Of a DNA stretch of 64,000 bases, positions 59,501 through 64,000 are shown piece after piece. The stretch is taken from contig NC_134702.1 in assembly GCF_043290135.1 (NCBI RefSeq), forward strand, positions 189,380,491-189,444,490, in the 5' to 3' direction. The DNA comes from Rhipicephalus microplus. Its lineage: Eukaryota > Arthropoda > Arachnida > Ixodida > Ixodidae. The position numbers and the translations under genes are program-made. Under the pieces are notes generated by a model that was given only the letters and a program-made list of their open reading frames with translations, was not told where the DNA came from and searched no databases. The stretch's first letter is position 1. Every line of letters starts with the position of its first letter.

Positions 59501-61820
59501 TTATGCTGGCATGCCTCATCACGGTGTTCCTGAAAAATGGTTAGCACTTCATGGTTGCCTGAATGGAAGTTAGATAGCATAGAGTTGTCATTTTATCTGC
59601 AACCCATCTAATAACAACCTAGGCCTTGCAGGACACTACAATACAATCTAAACCATCAAACATCTATTTGATAGTTGCCTGATCATGACAGGATGCAAGA
59701 GAGTTTTGTGATAGGAAGCTTATAGTTTATAGTGTAAGGTAGCGCGAGATATTGGCCAGATAAAGTGTGTTGTTATATAAAATAACGAAAGTGTTCATTG
59801 CACGTTCTGGTTGTGGCAAGCGTACCGAATCGGTGCGCTGCGCCAAAACCCCGAATCATCACTGATTGACTGAACATGCATATTCCTGACGACGCTTTTG
59901 CGCATTGCAAGCTCTCAGTGGTATCTTACGACGGCTCGTGTGTTTGTGTCATGATAAACAGTTATTTCATTACATTGGCCGACCTCATTCAAATAGATGC
60001 TTGGTTGGGAAGTGCTTCTATGGAGGTGACCTTAACGTTAACGGAATGATTACCTTTGACTGTGGGGCTGTTTACGTTATGGCACTTTATTGCAGCCTAC
60101 TTGTGCGACGTAATGTACTTAAACACTAACACTTTTTTGATTTCCTGCCTAACCTTTCATGTTAGTTATTCGTATCTTCCAATCATGCGCAGGTCAACTG
60201 CATGACAGAGTACGAGCGCCATGCGTGCCTCATGATGGATGAGATGCAGATCCCCCCAGGCCTCATATATGATTCTTCGGCTGACGCAGTACTGGGCAGA
60301 CCTACGATTCCCTTCGCAGATGGCAGCCTCCCTGCAGACACCTTGGCTACCCATGGCCTCGTATTTATGCTGGGTGGTGTTACTACCAGATGGAAGCAGG
60401 TCATTGGGTACCATTTGACTGGAAATTGTTTTCATACACTCACTGTCAAGCAAGAACTCTTGAAAATGATAAGAGTATGTGAAGGCCTTGGCCTTAAAAT
60501 AGATGCTGTTGTTTCAGATATGGGTGGTGGCAATCAGGCTCTATGAAGGTTATTTCTTGTCAGAGTCGGCAAGCACAGTCGGCCAAATTGCAGTGCTACA
60601 CACCCCTGCGATTCGAATCGGAAGCTATGGTTTATAGCAGATGCCCCTCACCTGTTGAAAATCTGCGCAATCACCTCACCAGGGGCCAAACTTTGCATCT
60701 TCCTGATGACATTGTTGTAAAAGCTGGTCTCTCCACAAATGCGGTTCTCATTGAACCAATAAAAAAACTCATTGAAATTGACAGTAAAGGAGACTTCAAA
60801 TTGGCTCCGCACCTAAAACAAACTTGTGTTGACCCTGGTCATTACGAAAAAGTGAAGGTGGGCCCTGCTTACAGTCTTTTCAATGTGGATACTGGGGCTG
60901 CACTGCGCATCCTTGTTGAGAAGGGCTTGCTAGAGAAGTCCGCGCTTGCCACTGCTTGGTTTATTGAAACTGTGGCCAAGTGGTTACGCATCATGACATC
61001 ACGAACAACCAAACTTGCCTTGAGTAAAATTATTGAGACAGAGAGGCAGGCAAGTATTGGCTTTCTCAAGAATTTTGTTGTACTTTTTGAAGGGCTCTCT
61101 ATCGGCATCGTAAAAAATGCCCCATGGAAGCCCGTGCAGACAGGGGCTATTCTCAGTACGCTCTCTGTACTTGAGCTGCAGGAGTATTTCCTATCAATTT
61201 GCAAATTCCGCTTTCTGTTCCTTAGCAGATTTTGTCAAGATGCGCTGGAAAATTTCTTCTCTACTCTTAGAGCTAAGCATCCGATTCCCAGGTTATATGA
61301 ATTTGAGTGCGCGTTGCGTTCCGCAACGTTAGCACAGTTTCTACACGCTAGTGCTGATGGCAGCTACACTAAGGACGGTGGCTTTTTACTTGCTGGTTTG
61401 AGCTCAGACAATGAAGACAGCACCAGAGAAACAGTTTTAATTCCTGCTGACATTCATGACATGAATATGTTAGAGAACGAGTCATTTTTGTACTTCGCAG
61501 AGTATGTTGTTCACAGTGCTAAGAAGTTAGTAAAAAACTGTGATGCTTGTGTAAGTGCCATGACAGGGAACAAAGACGTTCCGCAACTCACACAGCTGAA
61601 ATCGTACAAAGAAAAGTTAGCGTTGTGTGTAGCTCCTGAAGCAGTTGTAGAAGTTGTAGAAGCAGTGCAGAGCAGCATATTCATAATCAAGTTCCTGTAT
61701 CAGCCACCAAAATTGCTGTTAAAAGTGCGATATTGTGTAATACCTTGTTTCCACACTGTCATAATGTATTGGAGGCTATTCTTTCCATGTTCTTCTCCGC
61801 AAGAATGCACATACAAGTAA
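56599..61820 (+). pseudogene. Second P-element/THAP-like transposase gene, three exons, damaged
   Basis: Exon 56599-56700 starts just before ATG 56601 and ends in phase 1 at GTAAGA. Exon 59066-59426 follows an acceptor TTTACTTGCAG and joins as NIS-GTASHAALLARINALERQ, a coiled-coil start. It then has the HTH-like ETLTKALKIRLSCGS...GYDMVKELGQPLPSQHTLQRHI, with a frameshift near 59300. Donor GTAATC (59427) and acceptor TGCGCAG (60192) join in phase 0 to exon 60193-61820. That exon has CLMMDEMQIPPGL (first acidic block of the RNase-H-like core), VVSDMGGGNQ, IADAPHLLK/NLRNHL and SRFCQDALENFFSTLRAKHP, a block near the family's C-terminus. A TGA at 60544 and a frameshift near 60655 break it. A THAP finger was not found; it may lie in an upstream exon or be lost. 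It could be an old element or a decayed domesticated gene. Confidence 0.8.
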
Positions 61821-62399
61821 GGAAAGAGACATTGGCTCGAAGCATGCAAATCGACAATAAATGTGGAAGTAGAAGAGTAGGAATGAGAGCTGCTGTGGCC
61901 AACCTTCCTTAAAAAATAGCAGTGTAGAAAGCGCCCTTGCAGCCATTGTGGCGTGCGTGCCAGGAGAGCTTCTTGGAGAACACATTTTTTTTTCTATCTA
62001 GCTGCCTGCGCACCTTCAATAGCCTTGTCAAAATCTTTCCATCTTGCACGTCGTGCGTGCTTGAGAAACTGAAGTACCAAGAGCCATACTGTCCGAGTTC
62101 CTTAACGCTGCCATTGTCAACTTGTTGACAACATCCTGACTAGATTTACATTCCTTAAAAAATTTTGTGCTGCCTAGGTTTACAGCACTACCCCACGTGT
62201 ACCATGCCATTCAAGTAAGCGCAAGTATAAGGACCAAAGCACAACCTGTTTTGGTATGTGATTGCTGTATTTTTCATCGTTTTAGAACATGCTTCCGGCA
62301 CGGGACCACTCTTAAGGTATCCTTCTGTAGTTTACAATGTAACATGACAGCAAGTCACATAGATGAGCGCGATAGAAATAACCTGTACCTTTACATCTT
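61821..62399. other. Non-coding stretch downstream of the transposase
   Basis: No recognised features; AT-rich. Confidence 0.3.
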
Positions 62400-63440
62400 C
62401 TGCCATGAATGCAGTCATGTACAATACGAAAATTTTTCGTGCAATGTTTTCATGTACTCATTGCATCCTCTTCAAAACACGCATATACACACAATGCCCA
62501 ACTTACCTTCCTATAAGCTCGCACGACAAATGAACGAGAGGCACCTTAGGAACATCTCTTTACACAAGGTAATGTTTCATTTCATTTACACCATGAAGGC
62601 ATTACCATCACTTGTGCAAATTGTAAGTACAAATTGTCCATTAAATACTTGTTCAAACAGTCTAGTTACTCCTCCAAGCCATGATGAACATGCCTGTCTC
62701 TTATCTGTTATGTAACGTACGACCAAGGTTTTGCGGTAATGTGTGGATATATAAACTGTACTGCTACGTTTATGCCACAGGGCACTTGTATAGCTAGTGG
62801 AAATGGTAGCTAACTGTTACAATGCAACTTCCCGTCACTTTGGAAATATCAGTTTTTTTCCAATCGTCACTTGACCATACTGTCCTCTAGGCATACGCAC
62901 AACCTGGCAACAACTTATCTGCAGTTTACATGCACCGTTGAAGTATTCCTGCCATGCAGACATTCGGGTATAAGTTTGTGGAAATTGTTACTCCAGTGTT
63001 TTACTAGACATCTCAAATCACACAGGTCATTTTTGCAAGCATTATTGAATGCGCCTTTCACTAGTACGTCATGTGACATCACAAACTGTACTGTAACACC
63101 TCTATGGATGTAGTGTGCATTGTTTAACTTTCATGATCCCATGCAGACATTTGTATGGAAGTCTGCGGAAATGGTTAGTGCAATGCTCTACTGTGTCATC
63201 ACCTGTATATTTGAAAACACATATTATTGATCCGAAAGTTACTCAGTGAATCTTGCTGTAATACACCTCATGTATATGACAACAAGCTGCAGTGGAAATC
63301 GGTTTGCATGTTCACCTTTGTTCATGCCATTAAGGCATTCATGTCCGTGTAAATTGTCAGTACAGCGTGTTGCTAGGCCATTCATTGTATGTTTCAAAGC
63401 ACGCATGTTCATGTTGAAAAAAATGTAACGGTGAGTCTTC
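62400..63440. repeat. Degenerate tandem repeat, period about 180-190 bp, five or six copies
   Basis: Anchors recur at about 62592, 62772, 62953, 63142 and 63323, each beginning CATG with a related block downstream (for example CATGCAGACATT at 62953 and 63142; G-AAATGGTTAGT-CAATGC and TTTGAAA-CACGCAT further on). Copies are strongly diverged. The array lies right after the transposase gene and may be its subterminal region. Confidence 0.55.
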
Positions 63441-63572
63441 CTCTGGCACCTGTTGTTCAGGCAATGATCAAGCAATGTTCTGCCTTGAATCTCACATGCT
63501 GCAATTTTCTTCATAGTTTTATTGTTTACTGACAAAAGAAGTGTCTTGGTGTGGTTTGCGTGTCTTTGCAAC

Positions 63573-63692
63573 AGCCCAGGACGTGCTTGTTTATGCATAG
63601 GTGCCTGCTATGAAAATGTTGCCAGAGATTGTAGCCCAGGACATGCTTGTTTATTCATAGGTGCCTGCTATGAAAATGTTGCCAGAGATTGT
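63573..63692. repeat. 60-bp tandem duplication
   Basis: 63573-63632 and 63633-63692 are nearly identical (two differences), starting AGCCCAGGAC and ending CCAGAGATTGT. The 60-bp unit keeps the frame of a short open frame (63522-63788), but no protein family is recognised. Confidence 0.9.
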
Positions 63693-64000
63693 AACGAGGT
63701 AACAAGAATAAATATTTGTAGTCAACATTGCGCCTCCTTGTTCCTTGTAACATTCCAGTGTCCTGATTTACATAGGATGTTGAAATAGTGCCGTTGTACT
63801 TAGCTCAGTGCATCTATTGATGCATCAGCGCCCTATTTTTGTCCTTTGCAGAACGAACGCCCCATCCAGCATTCTTGTGTTGACGCTTCTTGCGTCCCCT
63901 CAATTGAGCGTGCACTTCCACGTTTAATAATTTCATAACCGCTCATTCTATATTTGTGTATGTGTATCAGTTATCATCCCTACCAGTTATATGAGTCGCC
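63693..64000. other. Non-coding right edge
   Basis: No recognised feature. Confidence 0.3.

Overview
This is eukaryotic DNA, and it looks like repeat-rich intergenic sequence from a hard-tick (ixodid) genome. The reasons are two copies of a tRNA-derived SINE that looks like the tick Ruka type, tick-like non-LTR retrotransposons (RTE, I-like and L2/CR1-like), a Mutator-like transposase, two P-element/THAP transposase relatives with introns, and long AT-rich non-coding stretches. The species was not determined. No rRNA, tRNA gene, CRISPR array, bacterial operon or clearly intact host gene was seen.

Layout. 1-1.2 kb: broken Mutator-like transposase. 2.85-5.16 kb: intronless, frameshifted coding remnant that looks viral (candidate endogenous dsRNA-virus capsid). 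5.2-8.5 kb: non-coding. 8.5-11.6 kb: THAP/P-element transposase pseudogene with one intron. 12.7 kb: complete SINE with a 15-bp target duplication. 14.8-15.1 kb: 3' end of a minus-strand LINE. 17.0-19.4 kb: 5'-truncated I-like LINE with RT and RNase H. 19.4-19.9 kb: degenerate tandem repeat of about 188 bp. 21.6-25.3 kb: full-length RTE retrotransposon with an intact 1018-codon ORF and an 11-bp target duplication. 27.6-28.9 kb: tandem duplication, then another LINE remnant.

30.75-41.4 kb is a nested structure. An I-like LINE (zinc-knuckle ORF1, endonuclease, RT, RNase H) is flanked by an exact 16-bp direct repeat, and an L2/CR1-like LINE is inserted inside its endonuclease. The inner LINE carries a canonical 2A-like ribosome-skipping motif near the start of its ORF1. 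43.6-49.5 kb: minus-strand LINE debris, including a decayed RTE, a SINE fragment and two long microsatellites. 53.6-55.1 kb: second RTE copy with an intact 5' end that stops after the endonuclease domain and joins unrelated sequence. 55.4-56.4 kb: degenerate minisatellite interrupted by a near-perfect 108-bp foldback. 56.6-61.8 kb: a second P-element-like transposase gene with three phase-compatible exons, damaged by frameshifts. 62.4-63.7 kb: degenerate repeats of about 185 bp and a 60-bp tandem duplication.

Nearly everything with coding character is mobile-element derived. The only long ORF that looks fully functional is the RTE polyprotein at 22169-25225. Non-LTR elements of this kind may also supply the machinery that moved the SINEs; the I-like LINE and the complete SINE share the same tetranucleotide tail.
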